Assembly (NCBI GenBank): GCA_002304445.1
Contig: NEVA01000018.1
Coordinates: 1-64,000, forward strand
Direction: 5' to 3'
Length of the DNA stretch: 64,000 bases
From: Opitutia bacterium Tous-C4FEB
Lineage (GTDB): Bacteria; Verrucomicrobiota; Verrucomicrobiia; Opitutales; Opitutaceae
How positions within the stretch are numbered: the first letter of the stretch is position 1; the number at the start of each line of letters is the position of its first letter. The notes beneath the pieces were generated by a model that worked only from the letters and a program-made list of their open reading frames with translations, had not been told where the DNA came from and made no database searches. A program made the translations under genes and the position numbers. Below are positions 7,828 through 16,924 of this stretch, piece after piece.

Positions 7828-9228
7828 ATGAACCATCGCGCATTCGTTTCGATTTTGAGCGTCCTCGCGTTTTCCACCTCCCTTTGCGCCGCCGGCCGGA
7901 TCGTCGCTGGCCCGATGCTGGGCTATCAGGAACACCGCGAGGTGCTCGTCTGGCTTGAAACCGAGGGAGCCGGTCGCGTTGAGCTCTCGGTCCGGCCGGC
8001 AACCTCCGACGCTCCGTCCCGCCTCGTCCCGGCGACCCGCAGCCTCACCAACCCCATCGGAACCCACGTGCATCACTTCGTCGTGGACGGGCTCGTCGCC
8101 GGCCAAGCCTATAGCTACGCCATCATGCTCGACGGCACCGCGCAGCCCGCTACGACCCCGCTTACGTTTCGGGCCAAGGCCCAATGGGAATGGCGGGGCG
8201 ATCCGCCTGCGGTCCGTTTCCTCGTCGGATCGTGCAGCTACTTCAACGACCCGCCCTACGACCGTCCCACCGGCCCCAACCGGCCGCCTTACGGCGCGTC
8301 GCCGGAGATTTTCCGCAACATGGCAAAGCACGGCGGCGATTTCATGCTCTGGCTCGGCGACAACCTTTACCTCCGCGAGCAGGACTGGTCGTCGCGCTAC
8401 GGCATTTTTTACCGCTATAGTGCCGACCGTCGCGCCGAAGCCGTCCAGCCCTTGCTCGCCGCCATGCACCACTACGGCACGTGGGACGACCACGAATTTG
8501 GGCCCAACGACTCCAGCCGCAGCTATGAACTGAAGGACACCACCCTCGAAGCCTTCCGCTGGTATTGGCCGATGCGCAGCGCGGGCGAGACCGACAACCC
8601 CGGCATCTATACCCGTTTTGTGCAGGGCGACGCCGAGATTTTCGTCCTCGACGGGCGTTACCACCGCGACGCCTCCGCGCTGGCCGATGCCACCCCCGGA
8701 AAGTCTTTCCTCGGTCCGCGTCAACTCGCGTGGCTGAAGAGCGCGCTCTCCGATTCCAACGCGAACTCGAACATCGCGCTGCGTTTCATCGCCGTCGGTA
8801 GCCAGTTTTTGAATCCCATGGCCTTTGACGAGAACCTCTCCCGCTATCCGCAAGAGCGGGCCGACATCCTCGACTTCATCCTCAAAAACAAAATCGGCGG
8901 CGTGGTCTTTTTAACCGGCGACCGCCACTTCGGCGAATTTTCCCGGCTTGAACGGGCGGGCGCGCCGCCGGTGCTTGAGCTCACTTCCTCATCGCTCACC
9001 GCCGGCGCAAATCGCCGGCCTGTGACCGAGGGCGAGAAATGGGCCGAGGCCAAAAATCCCGTGCGTGTGCCCGGAAGCATCATCGTCGAAAACAATTTTG
9101 GCGAAATCAACCTCACGGGGCCGCGCCGGGCGCGAATTCTCGGCTTCACCGCCTACAACCGCGAAGGAAAATCCCTCTGGTCGACCTCCGTGCCGGTGGC
9201 CGACCTCCAGTTTGCCCGGGCACCTTGA
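7828..9228 (+). CDS. PhoD-like metallophosphatase, secreted
   Basis: A 466-residue protein with a signal peptide (about residues 1-21, ending C-A-A-G) and the domain order of PhoD-like alkaline phosphatase/phosphodiesterases. A fibronectin-like N-terminal domain is followed by the metal-site motifs V-G-S-C, W-L-G-D-N-L-Y, the T-W-D-D-H-E-F-G-P-N-D block, and T-G-D-R-H-F-G. These supply Asp, Asn and His ligands for Fe/Ca or similar metals. It probably releases phosphate from phosphomonoesters or diesters outside the cytoplasm. ATG 7828 gives the signal peptide; longer in-frame starts do not. No phosphate-regulon genes are next to it. Confidence 0.85.
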   Translation: MNHRAFVSILSVLAFSTSLCAAGRIVAGPMLGYQEHREVLVWLETEGAGRVELSVRPATSDAPSRLVPATRSLTNPIGTHVHHFVVDGLVAGQAYSYAIMLDGTAQPATTPLTFRAKAQWEWRGDPPAVRFLVGSCSYFNDPPYDRPTGPNRPPYGASPEIFRNMAKHGGDFMLWLGDNLYLREQDWSSRYGIFYRYSADRRAEAVQPLLAAMHHYGTWDDHEFGPNDSSRSYELKDTTLEAFRWYWPMRSAGETDNPGIYTRFVQGDAEIFVLDGRYHRDASALADATPGKSFLGPRQLAWLKSALSDSNANSNIALRFIAVGSQFLNPMAFDENLSRYPQERADILDFILKNKIGGVVFLTGDRHFGEFSRLERAGAPPVLELTSSSLTAGANRRPVTEGEKWAEAKNPVRVPGSIIVENNFGEINLTGPRRARILGFTAYNREGKSLWSTSVPVADLQFARAP

Positions 9229-9306
9229 TGCGGCGGGCGCGGGAGGCGAAACGCGTCGGCGCCACAAACGCGTTGTCTTACGCCGCGTCCGCAAGGACGC
9301 TCACGG

Positions 9307-9645
9307 ATGGAAAATCAAACCCAGCCGTGGCCCGAGCGCTTTGGCCTCACGCTTTGTCCTGCGGCCGATGTCGAGACCGCGATTGCCGCGAACGCCTTGG
9401 GCGTCGCCGTGGTCTACTCGGCCGAGAGCGTCTTTCTCGTGATCGAGTCACGCGCCCGCAGTCTTCGCACCGAGTGCCTCCGCCGGCTCACCACCGCCAA
9501 GCTGCCCACGGCCACGCAGCTGATGGTCGCATTCCGCTGCGAGGTCTTGCCGGAGACGAGCCGCGAGCAGATCGACGCCGCCTGTCGCCGCCAAGTCGTC
9601 CTCGCCGGCGAGTTGCGCCGCGCGCTCCGGCCCGCGATGCGTTAA
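9307..9645 (+). CDS. Hypothetical protein
   Basis: A 112-residue Ala/Arg/Leu-rich protein, probably soluble, with no motif I recognise. It has an ATG start, codon use like its neighbours and no convincing competing frame. It lies 78 bases after the PhoD-like gene on the same strand and may be cotranscribed. Function unknown. Confidence 0.5.
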   Translation: MENQTQPWPERFGLTLCPAADVETAIAANALGVAVVYSAESVFLVIESRARSLRTECLRRLTTAKLPTATQLMVAFRCEVLPETSREQIDAACRRQVVLAGELRRALRPAMR

Positions 9646-9884
9646 GCAAATTCAACCGGCCTCAAACACCCCGGATCAGCCCCGGAAGCTGGGATAGATT
9701 CAACCCACGCGCGCGGGACTGAATCTCCGGCAACAAGCGCTCACCCTGCGTCCGGGCCGCACCAGCGCGCGACTCGCCAACGATGAAGCCCAAGTGCGAC
9801 GCTGGAACATCCTTCTGACCGAGCTCACCCCGGCGGAGGCGGTGCCCGCTCCCACCAAACCGTAGTTCAGCCCCGGTCCGGCCA
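9646..9884 (+). other. Intergenic stretch with a start-less protein-like open frame
   Basis: From about 9697 to 9864 the plus strand has an open frame of some 55 codons with protein-like composition, including L-A-N-D-E-A-Q-V-R-R-W-N-I-L-L-T-E-L-T and ending P-T-K-P-stop. It has no ATG, and a TAG precedes it. It may be the decayed 3' end of a gene. Nothing else is visible. Confidence 0.3.
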
Positions 9885-9920
9885 CAAAAAAGCCCGGCGC
9901 CGGCTCAGGCGTCGGGCTCT
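9885..9920 (-). terminator. Rho-independent terminator of the FKBP gene
   Basis: Read on the minus strand, an 11-bp stem (AGCCCGACGCC / GGCGCCGGGCT, one G-T pair) with a six-base loop is followed by T6. It lies about 20 bases beyond the FKBP stop codon. Confidence 0.8.
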
Positions 9921-9939
9921 TGCAGAGGAACGAGCAGGC

Positions 9940-10719
9940 TTACTTGCCGGCAGCGGGAGCGACCGGCATCGCGGGCGCTGGAGCGCTGGGCTTGATGTCG
10001 AGCAGGTCGATTTCGAAAATCAACGTCGACGAGGGCGGGATGTTGCCGCGCGCGTCATCGCCGTAGGCGAGCGACGGCGGGACGTAGAGCTTGATCTTGC
10101 CGCCCTTGTTCACCTTTTGCAGGCCCTCGGTCCAGCCGGGGATAACTTGGTCGAGTTGGAACTCGGCCGGCTCGTTGCGCTGCACCGAGCTGTCGAAAAC
10201 GGTGCCATCAATCAGCGTGCCGGTGTAGTGGACTTTGACGGTCTCGGTGGGCTTCGGCGCAGCGCCGTCGCCTTGCTTGACGACTTCATAGCGGAGGCCG
10301 CTGGGCAGTTCGACGACCGCCTTGTTTTCCTTCAATTTAGCAAAGAAATCACTGCTCTGCTTGAGGCCCTCTTGCTTGAGCTTACCCATGTAAGCGTCCT
10401 GCTTCTTCTTCATGAACTCGTCCATCGCCGGCCCGATCTTCTCGAGTTCGTAGGGCGAATCTTTGCCGGAAACCGCCGCGCCCATGCCTTTAAGCAGGGC
10501 CTCGACTTCCGCCGGACTGAAAGCGAGCTCGGAGAGCCCGATCCGTTTGCCCATGAACCATCCGAAGGTCTCGACGAGTTGAGCCTCGGTGAAAACCGGG
10601 GCGACGGGAGCGGCGGCAGCAGGCTGGCCGGGGATGTTGAGTTTGACCTCCTGAGCTTGGATCGCGGTGGCAGTGCCGAGCGCGAGCAGGGAGAATGTGA
10701 GAGCGGACTTGAGCTTCAT
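9940..10719 (-). CDS. Exported FKBP-type peptidyl-prolyl isomerase (FkpA/Mip-like)
   Basis: A 259-residue protein with a signal peptide (residues 1-22, Q-A-Q end). It has an alpha-helical, charge-rich dimerisation region (about 42-135) and a C-terminal FKBP domain (about 140-243). Key FKBP features are V-H-Y-T-G-T-L, D-G-T-V-F-D-S-S, V-I-P-G-W-T-E-G-L and P-P-S-L-A-Y-G. Ala/Pro-rich tail. This is the layout of FkpA/Mip periplasmic foldases, which catalyse cis-trans proline isomerisation and have chaperone activity. The ATG at 10719 is the true start: the frame stays open upstream for over 1.7 kb but is there antisense to the LOG gene and lacks protein character. Confidence 0.92.
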   Translation of the reverse strand: MKLKSALTFSLLALGTATAIQAQEVKLNIPGQPAAAAPVAPVFTEAQLVETFGWFMGKRIGLSELAFSPAEVEALLKGMGAAVSGKDSPYELEKIGPAMDEFMKKKQDAYMGKLKQEGLKQSSDFFAKLKENKAVVELPSGLRYEVVKQGDGAAPKPTETVKVHYTGTLIDGTVFDSSVQRNEPAEFQLDQVIPGWTEGLQKVNKGGKIKLYVPPSLAYGDDARGNIPPSSTLIFEIDLLDIKPSAPAPAMPVAPAAGK

Positions 10720-10875
10720 ATGTGGGTTGTAGGTGGACCTAGGATGGAAACTGAAACGGCCGATTTGTGCCGGAAAACTTTTGGATGTGCCGGTCTGCCG
10801 CCCCGAAAGCAAACAATTACTCCCCGCTTGTGTCGCAACAAAGCGACCACCACGTTTTCCCTCCGAATCCCACCC

Positions 10876-12783
10876 ATGACCCCCGATCAATTTTGGACCA
10901 GTCAAGACGGCCAGATCCTCAACATTAAGAACAAGGACGACCGCACCACGACCCTCACCCTGGCCTTCTGGCCGCGGAATCCCGCCGAATTCGAATTCCT
11001 CAAGACCCACCTTGCCGATCTCAAGTTCACCGAGCGCAGCTCCCTGGCCCGCATCGGCATCGAGATGCTCTTGCAAGGCGCCCCCGTCGTCGACGGAAAC
11101 CGCATTTTGCTGACCGCCGATACCTTCATTTACGACCAGAGTTTCCCAAACGCACCGTATTGGAAAAAACTGCTCCGATCGGGCGTGCCCGTCGGCCGGC
11201 TCTTTTTTGCCCCCGCCGCCGCCAAACTCTCCAGCACCGAGATCTGGGCGGCAATCCAGGCCAATGCCCTCAAGTTGCCCAACACCATCTCCATCGACTC
11301 CCGCGGGCGCGTTTTCCTCACTCCGCACCAAGTCAACTACACCCTCTCCTCGAGGCTCTCGCGCCTCAACTTCGAGCACATTGTTTCCGGCAACGCCGGC
11401 CGCTCTTTCATCGACAAGGTCCAAGTCCGCCACGACGCCTCGCCGCTCACGATCCCTCCGCGTTCGGGCATCCTCACGAGTTGCTCGATGTATCTGAAGG
11501 AACACTTCGTCGTCCTCAACCAGGGCGAGGGCAACTTCGGCCTCCACACCAGCGCCATCTTGCTCGATCCGATCAAAACCTTCGGCACGAACATCATGCT
11601 CGAAATCTACAACACCGGCGACCAGCCCGTCGTGAATCCGATGGTCTCCGTAGATATCTTCAGAGCCCCGACCTTGGCCGACCCCGAGTTCAAAACCCTC
11701 GCGAAAAAACGCCAACGCCTCCTCAGCACCGCCAACGAACTCTTCAAGTGTCTCGATGCGAATCCTCCCCGGGACAACGCCGAGGCCCGACCGCGCACCA
11801 AAATCACCGTCCGAGGCCAAAGCGGAACCACCGAAAATCGCAGCGTCCTCGTCCGGGCCAACGAGGACCTCAAGAAATTCCTCGACGGCGAAGCCTGCCC
11901 CATTGGCAGCCGCACCATGGTCCAGGCGCTCGACGCCGCCCCACCCGATGCCGACACCCTCATCGTCGATCACTTTCCCGATCTGCTCGAACACATCGAG
12001 CTGCTCACCCGCATCGGTGACGTGAAGCTGAAGCGGATTATTTTCCGCAAAGCCTCGCGGACCCACGGCTATTTTCTCTCCAGCAACGCCCACGCCCGCC
12101 TCGACACGTTCGACGCCATCGGCATCCGCGTCTACTGGTATGACGAGTCCACCAAAGAGCTCTACGCCCACGTTTACAAAAAGGGTCACGGCTTCTTCGT
12201 CCGCGAGGAACTCACCCGCAAATTCCAAGAAACCACGATTCTCGCCTTCTACGGTTCCGCCGTTGGCCTCGATCCCGCCGACACCGCCCGCATCACCGGT
12301 CTGGTCGAAGGCCTCACCGGCTTCATCGGCCCCAACGTCGGCGTGCTCACCGGCGGCGGCGGCGGCGTCATGCGCCTCGCGACCGACCAAGCCCGCAGCA
12401 AAGGCGCGCTCACCGGCGCCTGCTTCCTCGAGCTCGAAGCCCAACCGCCCGAGCTGGGCGTCGATTTCTTCAACACGTTTCAGGAGAGCTCCCGCCACTT
12501 CCGCCAAAAGTGGTTCGAGGCCGCCGATTTCTGCATCTTCAACGTCGGCGGCGTAGGCACCCTCGAAGAAATCGGCATCGAGATGTGCAACCTGAAACTC
12601 GGCATCCGCCCCCGCACGCCGTTCGTTTTCTTCAATTCAAAATTCTGGGGCGACCTCCGCAAACAGGTGAAGACGATGATCGCCACCAAACGCGCCCCCG
12701 CCTGGATCAACGACTACATCCTTTTCACCGACGACCCGGCCGAAGTCGTCGCGTTCTACCGCAAGAAATTGCAGGTACTCTGA
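10876..12783 (+). CDS. LOG-family (lysine-decarboxylase-like) protein with a long unassigned N-terminal region
   Basis: A 635-residue protein. The C-terminal part (about 445-635) is a LOG-type Rossmann domain. A glycine-rich loop G-G-G-G-G-V-M lies at 493-499, and V-G-G-V-G-T-L-E-E (557-565) replaces the usual P-G-G-x-G-T-x-x-E. LOG proteins are nucleotide 5'-monophosphate phosphoribohydrolases (cytokinin activation in plants) or related N-glycosidases. Ordinary bacterial LOGs are about 180-350 residues, so some 430 residues here are extra. I cannot assign that region; a stretch near residues 195-270 (S-C-S-M-Y-L, then L-D-P, G, L-E-I-Y-N-T-G) is loosely reminiscent of the dCTP deaminase/dUTPase fold. 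ATG start. It is divergent from the FKBP gene with a 156-base gap that must hold both promoters. The CPCC protein follows 26 bases later. Confidence 0.8.
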   Translation: MTPDQFWTSQDGQILNIKNKDDRTTTLTLAFWPRNPAEFEFLKTHLADLKFTERSSLARIGIEMLLQGAPVVDGNRILLTADTFIYDQSFPNAPYWKKLLRSGVPVGRLFFAPAAAKLSSTEIWAAIQANALKLPNTISIDSRGRVFLTPHQVNYTLSSRLSRLNFEHIVSGNAGRSFIDKVQVRHDASPLTIPPRSGILTSCSMYLKEHFVVLNQGEGNFGLHTSAILLDPIKTFGTNIMLEIYNTGDQPVVNPMVSVDIFRAPTLADPEFKTLAKKRQRLLSTANELFKCLDANPPRDNAEARPRTKITVRGQSGTTENRSVLVRANEDLKKFLDGEACPIGSRTMVQALDAAPPDADTLIVDHFPDLLEHIELLTRIGDVKLKRIIFRKASRTHGYFLSSNAHARLDTFDAIGIRVYWYDESTKELYAHVYKKGHGFFVREELTRKFQETTILAFYGSAVGLDPADTARITGLVEGLTGFIGPNVGVLTGGGGGVMRLATDQARSKGALTGACFLELEAQPPELGVDFFNTFQESSRHFRQKWFEAADFCIFNVGGVGTLEEIGIEMCNLKLGIRPRTPFVFFNSKFWGDLRKQVKTMIATKRAPAWINDYILFTDDPAEVVAFYRKKLQVL

Positions 12784-12809
12784 GTCGCGCCGCGGACTTT
12801 TTAGATACG

Positions 12810-12989
12810 ATGGAACTTTGCCCGTGCTGCAGATTCAAAACCCTAGAAAAACCAGGGGATGACGAGATCTTTCCCGTTTGTTTTTGGCACGACGACGCAC
12901 AAACCGACGCGATAGCCGACGAAGTGTGGGGCGGTCCGAATGATTTACTGAGTCCGACAGAAGCGCGCGGTCACTACATCAAATGCTGA
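12810..12989 (+). CDS. CPCC-family cysteine-rich small protein
   Basis: A 59-residue protein starting M-E-L-C-P-C-C, followed by K-T-L-E, then F-P-V-C-F-W-H-D-D and a late E-A-R-G-H-Y. This matches the cysteine-rich CPCC domain (C-P-C-C then I-C-P-V-C-F-W-E-D-D). It probably binds zinc; its role is unknown, and such proteins are often found as small immunity-like or accessory proteins. The family usually runs several residues beyond the Y-x-K position; here a TGA comes right after K-C. The next frame continues briefly (C-G-P-F-D-P-R), so a recent frameshift near the end is possible. It lies 26 bases after the LOG gene. Confidence 0.75.
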   Translation: MELCPCCRFKTLEKPGDDEIFPVCFWHDDAQTDAIADEVWGGPNDLLSPTEARGHYIKC

Positions 12990-13060
12990 GCGAACAGTGC
13001 GGGCCGTTTGATCCACGTCAGGCTGCCTAGAAACAGCGAATACAAAAAAATCCCTTTCTA

Positions 13061-14368
13061 ATGTCATCTTCCCAAACATCTCTTCCACGCTCCCTCCTCG
13101 TCGTCGGCTCCGGTGGCCGTGAACACGCGCTCGTCCGCGCCCTCGTCGCCTCGCCCGCCGCGCCCCGTGTCATCTGCGCGCCCGGCAACGCCGGCATCGC
13201 CGAGGAGGTGACTTGCTTTCCCATCGCCGCCGACGATGTCCCCGGCCTCGTCGCCCTCGTGCAACGCGAGCAGATCGCCTTCGTCGTCGTCGGTCCCGAG
13301 GTCCCGCTTTCCCTCGGCCTCGCCGACCGTCTGCGCGAACTCAACATCCCCGTCTACGGCCCCGGCGCTGACGGCGCGCGGCTCGAAGCGTCGAAGATTT
13401 TCACGAAACAGATTCTCCTCAAGCACCGGATCCCGACCGCACCCGCCGCGTTCTTCAGCGCGATCGAGCCCGCCATCACTTACCTGCGCACCCGCTCCCT
13501 GCCCATCGTCGTCAAGGCCGACGGGCTTGCCGCCGGCAAAGGCGTCGTGGTCGCCCAATCCCTCGAAGAAGCCGAAGCCGCCGTGCGCGAAATGCTCGCC
13601 GGGGAAAAGTTCGGCGCCGCCGGCCGACAACTTCTCATCGAAGACTGCCTTTTCGGTGAAGAAACCAGTATCCTCGTCGTCGTCTCCGGTCACGACTACG
13701 TCATCCTCCCGACCTCGCAGGACCACAAACGCATCGGCGACGGCGACACCGGCCCCAACACCGGTGGCATGGGCACCTACTCACCCGCCGAGGTCGTCAC
13801 GCCTGAGCTCCTCGCGCGCATCGATCAAGAAATCGTCCGCCCTTCCGTGCACGCCATCGCCGCCGAGGGCATCGCGTTTTGCGGCACGCTCTTCATCGGC
13901 ATCATGCTCACACCCGCCGGCCCGAGTGTGATCGAATACAACACCCGCTTCGGCGACCCCGAGACCCAAGTGGTTCTGCCGCGACTCGCCACCGATTTGC
14001 TCGCACTGCTTTGGGCCGCGGCCTGCGGCCGCCTCCCCGCCGTCGGCCCGCTTGCGGTCAAACCCGGCTACGCCGTCTGCGTCGTCATCGCCGCCCGCGG
14101 TTATCCCGACGCCTACGCGAAAGGCGACATTATCACCTTGCCCGCCCCCGATGCCCTGCCGCCTGCAACCACGATCTATCACGCCGGCACCGCGAAAAAC
14201 GCCGCCGGCCAACTCGTGACCAACGGCGGCCGCGTCCTCGGCGTCACCGCCCTCGCGCCCACCCTACGCGCCGCCGCAGAACGCGCCTACGCCGCCTGCG
14301 ACCAAGTTCGGTGCGCCACCAAGTATTTCCGCCGCGACATCGCCGCCCGCCAACTCACGCGCTCATGA
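13061..14368 (+). CDS. purD: Phosphoribosylamine-glycine ligase
   Basis: ATP-grasp enzyme of purine synthesis that joins glycine to 5-phosphoribosylamine to make GAR. The 435-residue product has the normal length. The N-terminal G-S-G-G-R-E-H-A is at residues 16-23, V-K-A-D-G-L-A-A-G-K-G marks the ATP-grasp lid, G-P-N-T-G-G-M-G-T-Y and Y-N-T-R-F-G-D-P-E are classic PurD signatures. ATG start. The stop overlaps the start of the next gene in an ATGA. Confidence 0.97.
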   Translation: MSSSQTSLPRSLLVVGSGGREHALVRALVASPAAPRVICAPGNAGIAEEVTCFPIAADDVPGLVALVQREQIAFVVVGPEVPLSLGLADRLRELNIPVYGPGADGARLEASKIFTKQILLKHRIPTAPAAFFSAIEPAITYLRTRSLPIVVKADGLAAGKGVVVAQSLEEAEAAVREMLAGEKFGAAGRQLLIEDCLFGEETSILVVVSGHDYVILPTSQDHKRIGDGDTGPNTGGMGTYSPAEVVTPELLARIDQEIVRPSVHAIAAEGIAFCGTLFIGIMLTPAGPSVIEYNTRFGDPETQVVLPRLATDLLALLWAAACGRLPAVGPLAVKPGYAVCVVIAARGYPDAYAKGDIITLPAPDALPPATTIYHAGTAKNAAGQLVTNGGRVLGVTALAPTLRAAAERAYAACDQVRCATKYFRRDIAARQLTRS

Positions 14369-15009
14369 CGTTTTTTCGCTTACTTGCTCTGGTCCTCACG
14401 ACCGGTTGCTCCTTCGCCGCTCCGCTCACCTTCGATCTGGGTCAAGGCCTCGCCTACCACCGCGCCCACTCGCTCCCGGCCGATCTCCCCGGTTCCTCCC
14501 CGACGCGCCCCCAACCGCTCGTCCTCGACCTCCGCTACGCCGTCGGCGATGCCGACGCCGCCACCGCCCTTTCGGCGTGGCTCAAGTTCCGCGCCGCTCC
14601 GCGCACACCCGTTTTTCTCCTCGCCAACTCCGCCACGAGCCCCGCTTTGCGCGCCGCCTTCGCCGACCGCCAGCACACCGCAGGCCTCATCGTGCTCGGA
14701 CTCGCGGGATCCGACTTTTCCCCCGATATCGCGCTCAAAACCACCCCTGACGCCGAACGTCTCGCTTACGACGCGCTCACCGACGCTTCGGCACTCGCCC
14801 GGTTGATCAATCCTCCCATCACCAAACCTCGCAACGACGAAGCCCGGCTTGTGGCCGACTACCTCGCCGGCCGCACCTCCGAGCCACCCGCCACCGACCC
14901 AGCCCCCACATCCACCGCCCCGACGCCGACCCCGCCGCCCCCAACGGACCCCGTGCTGCAACGCGCCGTGCACCTGCACCGGTCCCTGCTTGCCCTCAAG
15001 CGTCTTTAA
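14365..15009 (+). CDS. Secreted hypothetical protein translationally coupled to purD
   Basis: A 214-residue protein starting in an ATGA overlap with the purD stop. It has an N-terminal signal peptide (about residues 1-19; a Cys is present in the hydrophobic part but no good lipobox). A central alpha/beta region of about 130 residues contains strand-like segments (V-L-D-L-R-Y, V-F-L-L-A-N, L-I-V-L-G-L), then a Pro/Thr-rich linker and a short helical tail. I recognise no family. The coupling with purD is probably positional only. Confidence 0.6.
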   Translation: MTFFRLLALVLTTGCSFAAPLTFDLGQGLAYHRAHSLPADLPGSSPTRPQPLVLDLRYAVGDADAATALSAWLKFRAAPRTPVFLLANSATSPALRAAFADRQHTAGLIVLGLAGSDFSPDIALKTTPDAERLAYDALTDASALARLINPPITKPRNDEARLVADYLAGRTSEPPATDPAPTSTAPTPTPPPPTDPVLQRAVHLHRSLLALKRL

Positions 15010-15075
15010 ACCTCCTCACGCCCCGGATTGCCTTTCGCCGGAAACCCTTTCCCCTCCATTCCGAACCACTCCACG

Positions 15076-15570
15076 ATGCCCGCTCCCGGATACATCCTTG
15101 TCGTTTGCACGGCCAACGTCTGCCGCAGCCCTATGGCCGCCGCGCTGCTCAAGCACGCCTTGGCCGCCCAGCCTGAACCACTGCGCTCCTTGGAAGTGCT
15201 TTCGGCGGGCGTCGGTGGCCGCGATGGCGACCCGGTGAGCGCCAACTCCGTCACCGCGATGAAGAAAGTAAGCCTCGACGTCTCCTCGCACCGCAGCCGA
15301 GCCATCACCGAGGAACTCGTGCGCGGAGCCGTCGCCGTCTTCGGCATGACCGAGTCCCACCGCGCGATGCTTCAATTCGCGATGACCCCGGTCCCGCGCA
15401 ATCTCTACCTGTTCCGCGAGTTCATGCCCCAGCGCGGGCATAAAGAAATCGGCGACCCCTACGGCGGCGCCCTTAAACTCTACGAAAGCACGCGCGACGA
15501 AATGGTCGAAGCCATCCCCAGTCTGATCGAATTTCTCAAGACTCAGGTCAGCGCCAAACCGGCCCGTTAA
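15076..15570 (+). CDS. Low-molecular-weight protein-tyrosine phosphatase
   Basis: A 164-residue protein with the phosphatase loop C-T-A-N-V-C-R-S (Cys11, Arg17; C-X5-R-S) near the N-terminus and the general-acid Asp127 in D-P-Y-G-G. This is the standard arrangement of the LMW-PTP/Wzb family. The Asp-Pro acid and lack of extra cysteines favour tyrosine phosphatase over arsenate reductase. ATG 15076 places the P-loop at the usual distance from the N-terminus; an upstream ATG at 15028 would add an unlikely tail. It lies 88 bases before glyA. Confidence 0.88.
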   Translation: MPAPGYILVVCTANVCRSPMAAALLKHALAAQPEPLRSLEVLSAGVGGRDGDPVSANSVTAMKKVSLDVSSHRSRAITEELVRGAVAVFGMTESHRAMLQFAMTPVPRNLYLFREFMPQRGHKEIGDPYGGALKLYESTRDEMVEAIPSLIEFLKTQVSAKPAR

Positions 15571-15582
15571 ACCGAGATTTCG

Positions 15583-15655
15583 GGTTGCGGATTGCTGATT
15601 AAGAAACTGCCTTGGACACCATCTTTTCGAACCCGCAATCTGCCAGCCGAACCCT
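15583..15655. repeat. Imperfect inverted repeat between the phosphatase and glyA genes
   Basis: The left arm (GGGTTGCGGATTGC type) and right arm (GCAATCTGCCAGCCG type) match at 12 of 15 positions as reverse complements, with about 30 bases between. The units look like degenerate GGATTGCGG minisatellite copies. It fills the glyA leader; whether it folds in RNA is not known. Confidence 0.3.
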
Positions 15656-15658
15656 GCA

Positions 15659-16924
15659 ATGTTGAACGCCACTCCCCTCGCCCAGCTCGATCCCGCCGTC
15701 TACGCGGCCCTCTCCGCCGAGTTTGCCCGGCAACAAAGCCACATCGAGCTCATCGCTTCGGAAAATTTCACCTACCCCGCCGTCATGCAGGCGCAGGGCA
15801 GCGTGCTCACCAACAAATACGCCGAAGGCTACCCCGGCAAACGATGGTATGGTGGCTGCGAATTCGTCGACCAGATCGAGCAACTCGCCATTGATCGCGC
15901 CAAGCTGCTCTTCGGCGCCGACCACGCCAACGTCCAGCCCCACTCCGGCGCTCAGGCCAACACCGCCGTCTACGCCGCTGTCCTCCAACCCGGTGACAAA
16001 CTGCTCGGCATGAACCTCAGCCACGGCGGCCACCTCACCCACGGCAATCCCGCCAATTTCTCCGGCAAACTCTACAACTTCTGCCAATACGGCGTCCGCG
16101 AGGATACCGGTCTGATCGACTACGAGGAACTCGCCACCGTCGCCCTCCGCGAGAAGCCCAAGATGATCACCGTCGGCGCCAGCGCCTACTCGCGCGTCAT
16201 CGACTTCGCCAGAATGGGCGAGATCGCCCGCAGCGTGGGGGCCTACCTTTTTGCCGACATCGCGCACATCTCCGGTCTCGTCGCTGCCGGCGTCCATCCC
16301 TCGCCCGTGCCGCACGCCGATTTCGTCACGACCACCACGCACAAAACCCTGCGCGGTCCCCGCGGCGGCCTCATCCTCTGCCGCGCCGCCCACGCCAAGG
16401 CCATCGACTCCGCCGTGTTCCCCGGGACTCAAGGCGGCCCGTTGATGCATGTGATCGCGGCCAAAGCCGTGTGCTTCGGCGAGTGCCTCAAACCCGAGTG
16501 GAAGGCCTACTCCGAGCAGGTCGTCAAAAACTCCCGCGCCCTCGCCGCCGCCATGACCCAACGCGGCTATAAAATCCTGACCGGCGGCACCGACAATCAC
16601 CTCTTCCTCGTCGATCTTCGCGGCAACCTCCCGGATCTCACCGCCAAAAAAGCCCAAGAGACCCTCGATCTCGCGCACATCACGCTCAACAAAAATACCG
16701 TTCCCTACGAGACGCGCTCCCCGTTCCAAGCCTCCGGCATCCGCCTCGGCACTCCCGCCGTCACCACGCGTGGCCTGCTCGAAGCAGACATGGAAGAAAT
16801 CGCCGCCGCGATCCACCTCGTGCTCCCCGCGATCGGCACGCCCGGCGAAGCCGACGCCCTTGCCGCGGCCAAGCTTCGCGTCGCGGCGCTGATGAGCCGC
16901 TTCCCTTTGCCCTACGTACTCTAG
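15659..16924 (+). CDS. glyA: Serine hydroxymethyltransferase
   Basis: PLP enzyme that interconverts serine and glycine while loading tetrahydrofolate with a one-carbon unit. The 421-residue length is normal. Signatures are E-L-I-A-S-E-N-F-T near the N-terminus, Y-A-E-G-Y-P-G, H-S-G-A-Q-A-N, and the PLP-binding T-T-T-H-K-T-L-R-G with Lys229. ATG start. It ends at the edge of a decayed CHASE-domain gene. It joins serA, tdh and kbl elsewhere in the window in serine/glycine/threonine metabolism. Confidence 0.97.
   Translation: MLNATPLAQLDPAVYAALSAEFARQQSHIELIASENFTYPAVMQAQGSVLTNKYAEGYPGKRWYGGCEFVDQIEQLAIDRAKLLFGADHANVQPHSGAQANTAVYAAVLQPGDKLLGMNLSHGGHLTHGNPANFSGKLYNFCQYGVREDTGLIDYEELATVALREKPKMITVGASAYSRVIDFARMGEIARSVGAYLFADIAHISGLVAAGVHPSPVPHADFVTTTTHKTLRGPRGGLILCRAAHAKAIDSAVFPGTQGGPLMHVIAAKAVCFGECLKPEWKAYSEQVVKNSRALAAAMTQRGYKILTGGTDNHLFLVDLRGNLPDLTAKKAQETLDLAHITLNKNTVPYETRSPFQASGIRLGTPAVTTRGLLEADMEEIAAAIHLVLPAIGTPGEADALAAAKLRVAALMSRFPLPYVL

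Noticed and set aside
10720-12507. Very long minus-strand open frame continuous with the FKBP gene
   Set aside because: It is antisense to the LOG gene, has an Asp/Glu/Gly-rich composition typical of reversed GC-rich coding DNA, and the FKBP signal peptide begins at 10719.
10876-12989. LOG and CPCC genes as a toxin-antitoxin or defence pair
   Set aside because: The only support is close spacing; neither has a known toxin or immunity motif beyond general family resemblance, so it stays a question.
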